Origin: Celeribacter baekdonensis B30
GTDB taxonomy: Bacteria; Pseudomonadota; Alphaproteobacteria; Rhodobacterales; Rhodobacteraceae
Length of the DNA stretch: 64,000 nt
Direction of reading: 5' to 3'
NCBI RefSeq assembly: GCF_000299875.1
Contig: NZ_AMRK01000014.1
Location: 32,737-96,736, forward strand
The translations under genes were made by a program, and so were the position numbers. The notes beneath the pieces were generated by a model. The model did not search any database. It saw nothing but the letters and a program-made list of their open reading frames with translations, and was not told the origin of the DNA. Position 1 is the first letter of the stretch, and each line of letters starts with the position of its first letter. Shown one piece after another: positions 57,903 through 64,000 of the stretch.

Positions 57903-58730
57903 TCAGCCAGCCTGACGGGTTTCGGTTTCTGCGGGCAGGGCCCGGTTGCGGTTGAAAAAGAAAGACGCCTCTGCCGCCCCGCCAATTTCATCGGCGGCTT
58001 CGCGCAGAAGCGGGTGGAATTGGTCCATCAATTCGGGTGTCACACGCACACCCGGACCGGCGATGGACAGACAGCCGATCACAGCATGGTCTTCGCTGCG
58101 AAAAATGGGAACAGCCATCGCCGCCATCCCGGCATGATAGCTGTCGGACATGGTGGCATAGCCGCGTTTGCGGGTGTCAGCCAGAGAGGCCAGCACCTCT
58201 GGAATCGAGGTAGGCGCGCCCGGCCCCATGGCAAAATCCGCCCGCAGCCCTTGCGCACCAATTTTCTCAAGCGCTTGCTCATCCGTCAGTGTTGACAGCC
58301 AGGCATGTCCACCCGCCGAGCCGGCCAAATGCACCTTGATCCCCTGTTCACGACCGGGGTCATAGCGCAGGCCCGCAACCGCGCCCTGCGCCACGCCGAC
58401 CCAGACAAGATCCTCGCCATCAATCACGGACAGGCGAACGAGTTCGCGCGAGTCCGCCGCCAAGCGATCGAGGATGGGCTGCGCAATGTCGGGCACGCCG
58501 GTGCGGGCCAAAAACGCCAACCCGATGCCTGCGAGTTTGATGGTGAGAGCGTAATCGCCTTGGTTCCTGAGTTGTCGCACATAGCCGTATTGCGACAGTT
58601 CTTTGAGCAATCGATGCGCTGCCGAGGCGGGCATATCCAGCTCGCTCGCGATCGCGCTCACTTGAACGCCTTCGGGATGTTTCCCAAGAAGTTCAAGGAT
58701 CGAAAGGGTTCTCTCCATCACACCGGACAT
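57903..58730 (-). CDS. IclR-family transcriptional regulator
   Basis: A 275-residue IclR protein. The winged helix has ERTLSILELLGKHPEGVQVSAIASELDMPASAAHRLLKEL, given here in pieces (LSILELLGKHPEG and SAIASELDMPASAAHRLL). The effector domain has GLRYDPGREQGIKVHLAGSAGGHAWLS (signature of the IclR ligand fold) and AGMAAMAVPIFRSEDHAVIGCLSIAGP. IclR proteins often control aromatic, protocatechuate or quinate pathways. It is four bases downstream of the Gfo/Idh gene and upstream of the flavin dehydrogenase, in the same transcript. It probably acts on the divergent gap around 59880-59994. Confidence 0.9.
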   Translation of the reverse strand: MSGVMERTLSILELLGKHPEGVQVSAIASELDMPASAAHRLLKELSQYGYVRQLRNQGDYALTIKLAGIGLAFLARTGVPDIAQPILDRLAADSRELVRLSVIDGEDLVWVGVAQGAVAGLRYDPGREQGIKVHLAGSAGGHAWLSTLTDEQALEKIGAQGLRADFAMGPGAPTSIPEVLASLADTRKRGYATMSDSYHAGMAAMAVPIFRSEDHAVIGCLSIAGPGVRVTPELMDQFHPLLREAADEIGGAAEASFFFNRNRALPAETETRQAG

Positions 58731-58733
58731 CGC

Positions 58734-59816
58734 TTACTCCATCATCGCTTTTGGCTTTGGCGACGTGTTTATCCTGTGTGTGCCAAGCGGAACAGGGCGT
58801 CTTTGTGTGATGGACCCACGGATCGCCTCGATCACCGCTATGTTGCGTGCGCCATCGGACAAGGTGATGCGAGGGGTTTCATTGCCTTTGATCACGGCAG
58901 CAAAATGGCGGATTTGTTCGATATAGCTGTCGGTCGCGACCCGATCGAGCAGCCGATTGACCTGAGGCACAGTCCAATCGCGGGGACCCTCATGGGTCCA
59001 GAACGACAGATCCGGCAGGCTCATCCCGGCCTGTGTCCCGGCAAACATATGCGAGACGGCGGGCATCGCCGGAAACCGCGCCGGATTTTCGCCCGCGGTC
59101 GTGTCCCAGCACCACGGCCCGACGCCCGCATCGGTCAGCGCAATGGTGATCAACCCGCCGGTTTCAAGGCGCAGGATCACTGCGGCGGTGTCTTCGACGT
59201 CAAAGCCGCGTTGACTGTTTGAGGTGAGGGCCGTGACCTCTGTGATTTCGCCAAACAAATGCCGCACGAGGTCGATTTCATGGATCAAATTGATCAGGAT
59301 CGGCCCACCTGCGCCCGGTTCGCGCCGCCAGGCAACGTCGAAATAGCGGGCATCCTTGTAGAGCGTGGCGGAGATTGTGCCGCTGACCAATGTGCCGAAA
59401 CGGCCCTCGGTGATGGCCGTTTTAGCGGCTTGAACGATCGGGTTGTGGCGACGGTGGTGACCGACAAGCCCCGGCACCCCTGTGCGATCTGACAGGGCCA
59501 CCAAAGCCGCGCAGCTATTGGCCGTGTCGCCCAAGGGTTTTTCGACCAGCACAGGAAGGTCCGCACGGATCAATGTCATCGCCTGCGGCACATGAAGCGC
59601 ATTTGGCGTGGCAATAATCACTCCGTCTGGGTGCAGCCCAATCAGGGCTGCAAGTGTTTCCAGATGGGGGCACTCCAAGTCTTTGGCGAGGGATTTGCCC
59701 GACTCAAACGGATCGACAATGGCGACAAGATCGCTGCCGGGACAGGCGCGGATCGCATCGGCATGGGTGCGCCCAATGATGCCGCCCCCAACAATGGCCA
59801 ATCGTGTCTGTGTCAT
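58734..59816 (-). CDS. Gfo/Idh/MocA-family NAD(P)-dependent oxidoreductase
   Basis: A 360-residue oxidoreductase. The N-terminal Rossmann fold has RLAIVGGGIIGRTHADAIRACPGSDLVAI (GxGxxG form GGGIIG), and VLVEKPLGDTANSC contains the conserved EKP (lysine contacts substrate/cofactor). The second domain has DVAWRREPGAGGPILINLIHEIDLVRHLFGEITEV, where H-E-I-D-L-V-R-H is the C-terminal catalytic histidine region. Members oxidise polyols or cyclitols. The ATG at 59816 follows GGGAGGACCCAC. It is the first gene of the left arm, so its promoter is the AT-rich divergent region. Confidence 0.88.
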   Translation of the reverse strand: MTQTRLAIVGGGIIGRTHADAIRACPGSDLVAIVDPFESGKSLAKDLECPHLETLAALIGLHPDGVIIATPNALHVPQAMTLIRADLPVLVEKPLGDTANSCAALVALSDRTGVPGLVGHHRRHNPIVQAAKTAITEGRFGTLVSGTISATLYKDARYFDVAWRREPGAGGPILINLIHEIDLVRHLFGEITEVTALTSNSQRGFDVEDTAAVILRLETGGLITIALTDAGVGPWCWDTTAGENPARFPAMPAVSHMFAGTQAGMSLPDLSFWTHEGPRDWTVPQVNRLLDRVATDSYIEQIRHFAAVIKGNETPRITLSDGARNIAVIEAIRGSITQRRPVPLGTHRINTSPKPKAMME

Positions 59817-59880
59817 GTGGGTCCTCCCTCAGACAGGTGTTTCGGAGCACCTGTGCTTTCCACAACTATATCAACCAAAG

Positions 59881-59994
59881 CTTAAAATAAAACAAGATTT
59901 AAAAGTTGAAAGAGTTTCTATTTTAAGACATGCTGATGAAAGAATTAGGGCGTTTGGTATAAAAGTCTTGTTAAATAAAAGGCTTGAGCGCTCA
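59881..59994. promoter_or_regulatory. AT-rich divergent control region with several inverted repeats
   Basis: CTTAAAATA (59881-59889) and TATTTTAAG (59919-59927) are exact nine-base inverted arms. AACAAGA (59891-59897) and TCTTGTT (59966-59972) are a second pair. TGAGCGCTCA (59985-59994) is a perfect ten-base palindrome directly before the ribosome site at about 59996. The block separates the two arms of the catabolic cluster and is the likely IclR target. Confidence 0.55.
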
Positions 59995-60005
59995 GGGAGG
60001 ACTCT

Positions 60006-61754
60006 ATGCTAAAAGAATCGCGCTCTGGCGCACAGCTCGAAAATGGCGCCAGCTACGATGTGGTCGTTCTTGGGGCGGGGGCGGCAGGCCTGTCTGCCGC
60101 CGTGTTTGCGGCTCTTGAAGGCGTGCGCGTTTTGCTGGTGGAACGCACAGAATTCCTTGGAGGCACCTCGGCTTTGTCGGCGGCAACCACATGGGTGCCA
60201 AACACCCGGTTTCGTGATGAGTTGGGGGCGAAAGACAGCGAAGAGTCTGTTCTGGCGTTTCTGGATCGTGCCGTTGGGAACCGCGCGCCGCGTGCCCTGC
60301 GCGAGGCCTTTGTCAAACGCGGCCCCGGCGCGATCCATCGCCTTGAAGATGAGACAAACGTCCGGTTCCGGGGTCGTCCTTTCCATCCCGACTACTTGTT
60401 TGAACTCGAAGGCTCGACCGCCTTTGGTCGCGCGCTTGAGCCTGTGCCCTTTGACGGCGCGTTGCTGGGCTATGACCTAAAGCTTGTGCGTCCACCGATC
60501 CCGGAATTCACTATTTTGGGCGGGATGCAGATTGACCGTGATGACATCGCGCATTTGCTCAAGATGAAGAAAAGCCTGCGTTCGCTGGCCTATTCGATAC
60601 GCATCGTCGCACGCTATTATTTGCGCAAATGGGCGCATGGTCGCGACACGCGTCTGTTGATGGGCAATGCGTTGATCGGGCGGTTTCTCTATGAGGCGCG
60701 CAAGCGTGGGGTTGAGATTGTCACCCAGACCAAAACCACAGGATTGACGCCCCTCGGAGAGGGAGCGTATCGGCTTACTTTGGAGCAAGGCGGGCAGTCT
60801 TTTGACATCACAGCGACCAAAGGGGTGGTGCTCGCCTCCGGCGGCTTTGCCCGTCACCCCGTCAAACGTCAGACCATGATGCCCGCGCCGACGCCGCGCG
60901 TGTCGCCTGCCGCGCCGGGGCATACGGGTGAGTTGCATGACATCGTTCTTGGGCTTGGTGCGCATTACTCTAACAGTGCGGCGCAGCCGTGTTACTGGGC
61001 GCCGGTGTCGATCCGCAAACGGGCGGACGGCACAGAGGCCGCGTTTCCACATTTCGTGTTGGACCGTTCGAAGCCGGGGATCATTTCGGTTGGGCGCGAC
61101 GGCAAGCGGTTCGTCAATGAAAGCCGCAGCTATCATGAATTCGTCTCCGCCATGTATGCGGCCGACAAGGACGGGTCGCATATTCCGACGTTCCTTATTG
61201 CCGACGCGGCAGCGGCGCGTAAATACGGCATGGGCATGATCCATCCGGGGACCAGGGATTTTGGACCGTTCATCGCCGAAGGCTATCTGACCGAGGGGCG
61301 TGATCTGACTGATCTTGCCGCGCAACTTGGCATTGATGGCACAAACTTAGGCGCCACCGTGGCGCGGTTTAATGAGTTGGCAAAGCAGGGCGTCGATCAG
61401 GATTTTCACCGCGGTGAAACCGTCTATGAGCGCGCCAATGGCGATGCCACGCATGACGGGCCAAACCCAACCCTGCGCCCGCTTGGCACGGGGCCGTATT
61501 ATGCGGTCAAACTTTATCCGGGCGATATTGGCGCGGCTCAGGGTCTTGTTACCGATGAAAACGCCCGTTTGCTGACGGAAAATGGCGCCGTAATCGACGG
61601 GCTTTATGCCGCCGGGGCGGACATGAATTCGGTCATGGGCGGGGTCTATCCCGGCCCCGGCATCACCATTGGTCCGGGCATCGTTTTTGGCTCGATCGCG
61701 GCGACCCATGCCGCGCAGCGCAAGACCGCCCACACAGATCGGATGGCATCATGA
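60006..61754 (+). CDS. FAD-dependent dehydrogenase (3-ketosteroid-dehydrogenase-like), right-arm copy
   Basis: A 582-residue FAD_binding_2 protein related to the left-arm enzyme. DVVVLGAGAAGLSAAVFAALEGVRVLLVER is the Rossmann motif (pieces quoted), FLGGTSALSAATTWVPNT the G-G-T-S loop, and GVVLASGGFARHPVKRQTM and AAGADMNSVMGGVYPGPGITIGPGIVFG the C-terminal FAD closure. It has NESRSYHEFVSAMYAADKDG, matching NEADSYHEFMKALFAVT in its paralogue. It should desaturate a cyclic ketone or related ring compound. The start follows CAGGGAGGACTCT. Its stop overlaps the start of the epimerase gene (ATGA). Confidence 0.87.
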   Translation: MLKESRSGAQLENGASYDVVVLGAGAAGLSAAVFAALEGVRVLLVERTEFLGGTSALSAATTWVPNTRFRDELGAKDSEESVLAFLDRAVGNRAPRALREAFVKRGPGAIHRLEDETNVRFRGRPFHPDYLFELEGSTAFGRALEPVPFDGALLGYDLKLVRPPIPEFTILGGMQIDRDDIAHLLKMKKSLRSLAYSIRIVARYYLRKWAHGRDTRLLMGNALIGRFLYEARKRGVEIVTQTKTTGLTPLGEGAYRLTLEQGGQSFDITATKGVVLASGGFARHPVKRQTMMPAPTPRVSPAAPGHTGELHDIVLGLGAHYSNSAAQPCYWAPVSIRKRADGTEAAFPHFVLDRSKPGIISVGRDGKRFVNESRSYHEFVSAMYAADKDGSHIPTFLIADAAAARKYGMGMIHPGTRDFGPFIAEGYLTEGRDLTDLAAQLGIDGTNLGATVARFNELAKQGVDQDFHRGETVYERANGDATHDGPNPTLRPLGTGPYYAVKLYPGDIGAAQGLVTDENARLLTENGAVIDGLYAAGADMNSVMGGVYPGPGITIGPGIVFGSIAATHAAQRKTAHTDRMAS

Positions 61755-62683
61755 GCCGCTGGCAAGACAAGCCAGTTTTGGTGACTGGCGGGACCGGATT
61801 TCTTGGGGCTTTCGTCGCGCGAGACCTCGTGGCCCAGGGGTTGCGCCCGCGGGTGTTTGATCGACATCCCAACGCCGAGACGCTTGATTTCGTGCGGGGG
61901 GGCCTGTCGCAGAGCTGTGAGATCGTTGCGGGGGATGTGACCCGGCGCGAGGATGTGGCACGGGGGATGGAAGGCTGTGGTGCTGTTGTCCATCTCGCCG
62001 GGCTGATGACCGTCGATTGCAAGGCCGATCCGCTGCGCGCCGCTCAGGTGAATCTCATCGGCAGTCAGACGGTGATGGATTTGGCGATCAAGAATGGCGT
62101 GGAGAGATTGGCCTACGCGTCGAGTTCGGCGGTTTATGGATCGGGGGAGGGCATCTTGCCAAATCCCGAAACGCTTTATGGCGTGCACAAACTGGCGATT
62201 GAGGGCATGGCGCGCTGTGCGTGGCTGGATCACGGCCTGCCAAGCGTCGGATTTCGCCCCTATATCGTCTATGGCCCCGGTGTGAGCAGGGGCATAGCAG
62301 CCGGGCCGTCGATTGCATTGCGGGCGGCTGCCCTTGGACAATCTGCCACAATTCATTTTTCCGGTCCCGTGGGATTTGTCCATGTCTCAGACGTTGCACG
62401 GGCCTTTGTGGCCGGGCTTTTTGACGCTTGGGAGGGGGCACAGATCTACGACCTGCATGGGGTCTCGGCCACGGTTGATGACTTTATCTCAGCGCTCAAG
62501 CGGGCGGTGCCGGATGCCACGGTTTCGGGCGAGGGGCCAAGGCTGAAAACGCCGGTATTGCTCCAAGGTGGGGGGCATTCTGATTGGTTCGATGCGCTGC
62601 CTGTAACCTCTTTGGAGGAGGGGGTTGCCGCTACTTTGACCCATTGGCGCATGACTTCTGACATACAGGCCACATGTCTGTGA
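61751..62683 (+). CDS. NAD-dependent epimerase/dehydratase (extended SDR)
   Basis: A 310-residue extended short-chain dehydrogenase. KPVLVTGGTGFLGAFVARDLV carries the TGxxGxxG cofactor motif (about 10-17). VVHLAGLMTVDCKADPLRAAQVNLIGSQTVMD is the family's first active-site strand. RLAYASSSAVYG has the catalytic Ser and the YxxxK pair appears as LYGVHKLAIEGMA. RPYIVYGPGVSRG follows. It would oxidise or epimerise a hydroxyl on a cyclic or sugar-like substrate. It overlaps the preceding gene by four bases. A gap of 137 bases with a weak GACCCC/GGGGTC hairpin follows. Confidence 0.85.
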   Translation: MSRWQDKPVLVTGGTGFLGAFVARDLVAQGLRPRVFDRHPNAETLDFVRGGLSQSCEIVAGDVTRREDVARGMEGCGAVVHLAGLMTVDCKADPLRAAQVNLIGSQTVMDLAIKNGVERLAYASSSAVYGSGEGILPNPETLYGVHKLAIEGMARCAWLDHGLPSVGFRPYIVYGPGVSRGIAAGPSIALRAAALGQSATIHFSGPVGFVHVSDVARAFVAGLFDAWEGAQIYDLHGVSATVDDFISALKRAVPDATVSGEGPRLKTPVLLQGGGHSDWFDALPVTSLEEGVAATLTHWRMTSDIQATCL

Positions 62684-62820
62684 GAGGGCGACGACCCCGA
62701 CTTTGGGGTCTAGCGAATTGTCCAAGTTATATGGAGTGCCGTCCATTCTTAAATCGGCAAAGGATTGCAATTTTGAGGGCGAGGTGACGTTGCGTGAGGC
62801 GCGTCAGGGAGGAGGATGGG

Positions 62821-63618
62821 ATGGACGTGACACTTACGGGGGAGACCGTGTTGTTCCCGATCGCCGGGGATCCGATTGGTCAGGTGAAATCGCCGGGCCT
62901 GCTGACGGAAATCCTTGTGGCGCGTGGGATCAATGGGCTTGTCATTCCGACGCATGTGACGGCGGCGGCGTATCCGGCCTTTGTGGCGGCGATGAAAACG
63001 ACACATAATGTGCGCGGCTTGATCGCGACCGTGCCCCATAAACAAGCCACGCTCGCGCTGTGCGACCAGCCCTCCGAGCGGGCGCAATTCGCCGGCTCCG
63101 TCAACGTGATGCACAAGCGCGAGGACGGCACTTGGGAGGGCGACAACACCGATGGCCAGGGCTATCTGAACGGCGTTGCGGCCTGTGGCTATGAGGTTGC
63201 GGGCAAACGCGCGCTTTTGGTTGGTGTCGGCGGCGCGGGCGCCGCGATTGCATATGAAATCCTCGCACGCGGTGCCGCTTATTTGGCGATTCACGATGCG
63301 GATGAGGCACGCCGAGACGCCGCGATTGCACGGCTTGATGCGCGGTTTGCCGGACAGGTGGGGGTCGGATCGTCAGACCCAACGGGGTATGATTTCATCG
63401 GCAATGCGACACCCGTGGGGATGCGCGAAGGCGATCCGCTGCCGATTGAGGCCGACAAATATCAAAGTCATCAATTCGTGGCCGACTGCATCACCAAACC
63501 AGAGATCACGCCGCAGCTTGCGATTGCACAGGCCAAAGGCTGCGCCACCATGCCCGGGCTTGGCATGTTCAACGCGCAAGCGGATCTTTTGGTGAACGCC
63601 ATGACAGGAACACCATGA
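62821..63618 (+). CDS. Shikimate-dehydrogenase-like protein
   Basis: A 265-residue protein of the shikimate/quinate dehydrogenase family. The substrate loop is FPIAGDPIGQVKSPGLLTEIL (S-P close to the binding serines; here K-S-P), and IATVPHKQATLALCD holds the catalytic lysine. WEGDNTDGQGYLNGV has the catalytic aspartate (D-N-T-D-G), LLVGVGGAGAAIAYEIL the NADP loop, and IGNATPVGMREGDPLPI follows. The start at 62821 has GGGAGGAGGATGGG upstream. In a catabolic operon with flavin dehydrogenases it is more likely to oxidise a shikimate- or quinate-like acid than to serve aromatic amino-acid synthesis. Confidence 0.87.
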   Translation: MDVTLTGETVLFPIAGDPIGQVKSPGLLTEILVARGINGLVIPTHVTAAAYPAFVAAMKTTHNVRGLIATVPHKQATLALCDQPSERAQFAGSVNVMHKREDGTWEGDNTDGQGYLNGVAACGYEVAGKRALLVGVGGAGAAIAYEILARGAAYLAIHDADEARRDAAIARLDARFAGQVGVGSSDPTGYDFIGNATPVGMREGDPLPIEADKYQSHQFVADCITKPEITPQLAIAQAKGCATMPGLGMFNAQADLLVNAMTGTP

Positions 63619-63688
63619 CAGCAATGAAAGCGGGAAAACAAAACACATAGCCCCGTTTCAACGACCAGCATCAATCAGGGAGGATACT

Positions 63689-64000
63689 ATGCTGAAAACG
63701 CTTCTGACAGGGACCGCGCTTGCCGCAGGTCTGGGATGGGCCGCACAGGCGGACACACTTAAAATTGCCAACATCGCCGAACTTTCGGGTGCCGGGGCCG
63801 CAGCTGGGTCGGTCTGGGCCGATGGGGTGCATTTGGCGATTGATGAGATCAACGAGACCGGCGGCATCCTTGGGATGCAGGTCGATATGTCGGAATACGA
63901 CAGCCAAACCGACCCGCTGCAAAGCCGGGCCCTGGTGCAAAAAGCCATTGATGAGGGCGCATTTGCGCTGTTGGGGACGGTGTATTCCTCCTCGACCGTG
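63689..64000 (+). CDS. Branched-chain-amino-acid-type ABC transporter binding protein, N-terminal part
   Basis: The first 104 codons of a periplasmic binding protein; the window ends inside the gene. MLKTLLTGTALAAGLGWAAQ is a signal peptide, cleaved near QADTLK. The mature start LKIANIAELSGAGAAAGSVWADGVHLAIDEINETGGI has the LivJ-type layout (quoted in pieces: ANIAELSGAGAAAG and AIDEINETGGI), and DSQTDPLQSRALVQKAID supports it. The start at 63689 follows AGGGAGGATACT. Such receptors in degradation clusters often bind aromatic or alicyclic acids. The permease and ATPase genes are expected beyond the window. Confidence 0.85.
   Translation, partial: MLKTLLTGTALAAGLGWAAQADTLKIANIAELSGAGAAAGSVWADGVHLAIDEINETGGILGMQVDMSEYDSQTDPLQSRALVQKAIDEGAFALLGTVYSSSTV

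Noticed and set aside
1..64000. CRISPR arrays, tRNA or rRNA genes, prophage modules
   Set aside because: I looked for regularly spaced repeats, cloverleaf-like genes and phage structural genes and saw none. A dedicated tRNA scan was not possible.

Overview
The window looks like a chromosomal accessory region of an alphaproteobacterium, most likely a Rhodobacterales (Roseobacter-group) member. The evidence is GC-rich coding sequence, GGAGG-type ribosome sites, TctABC, IclR, LysR and AcoR-family control, and stacked catabolic operons without housekeeping genes. Genus is not determinable by eye. I saw no tRNA, rRNA, CRISPR array or intact insertion sequence.

Layout. (1) 0-1.3 kb: a TetR regulator divergent from a small membrane protein, sharing a 23-bp-arm perfect inverted repeat. 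(2) 1.5-11.5 kb: an acetoin-dehydrogenase-type operon (E1 alpha, E1 beta, a free lipoyl domain, a separate E2 catalytic domain, a lipoate ligase-like protein, a GlcG/HbpS-like protein, a Tat-exported small subunit and a GMC dehydrogenase). It faces an AcoR-like regulator, lipoyl synthase and an AhpD-like protein. Both flanks carry the same inverted repeat, TGTCTCA-N12-TGAGACA, and the regulator's AAA+ domain is degenerate. (3) 11.5-12.4 kb: decayed DNA with transposase and Fic remnants. (4) 12.6-21.2 kb: a LysR-controlled tripartite tricarboxylate transporter plus thiol dioxygenase, multi-rhodanese, PLP C-S lyase and YeiH-type exporter, read as uptake and desulfurisation of an organosulfur acid. 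(5) 21.2-36.6 kb: a five-gene ATP-dependent ketone carboxylase operon resembling acetophenone carboxylase, with an intact sigma-54 activator, a CobW GTPase, a LuxR regulator, a thiolase, an unreported small ORF and a sigma-54 (RpoN) paralogue with an altered RpoN box. Two near-identical variant -24/-12 promoters lie before the carboxylase operon and before cobW. I regard this self-contained sigma-54 regulon as the most interesting system here.

(6) 36.6-45.4 kb: mixed hydrolases, a membrane-anchored AraC regulator, an SGNH-type esterase, LysR, a DHA2 efflux pump and an acyltransferase-3 protein. (7) 45.4-54.5 kb: a LysR gene divergent from seven co-directional genes (MFS, aldo/keto reductase, VOC protein, Tat-exported bicovalent-flavin oxidase, UDP-GlcNAc 2-epimerase-like, cupin-like, FG-GAP protein), with no recognised pathway. 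(8) 54.6-64 kb: two divergent arms with an IclR regulator, two 582-residue flavin dehydrogenases, a Gfo/Idh/MocA dehydrogenase, a TIM-barrel isomerase/dehydratase-like protein, a NIPSNAP protein, an epimerase, a shikimate-dehydrogenase-like protein and the start of a branched-chain-amino-acid-type ABC transporter. This is a plausible catabolic route for a cyclic hydroxylated or quinate-like acid.

All assignments come from reading motifs and gene order; no database search was run.
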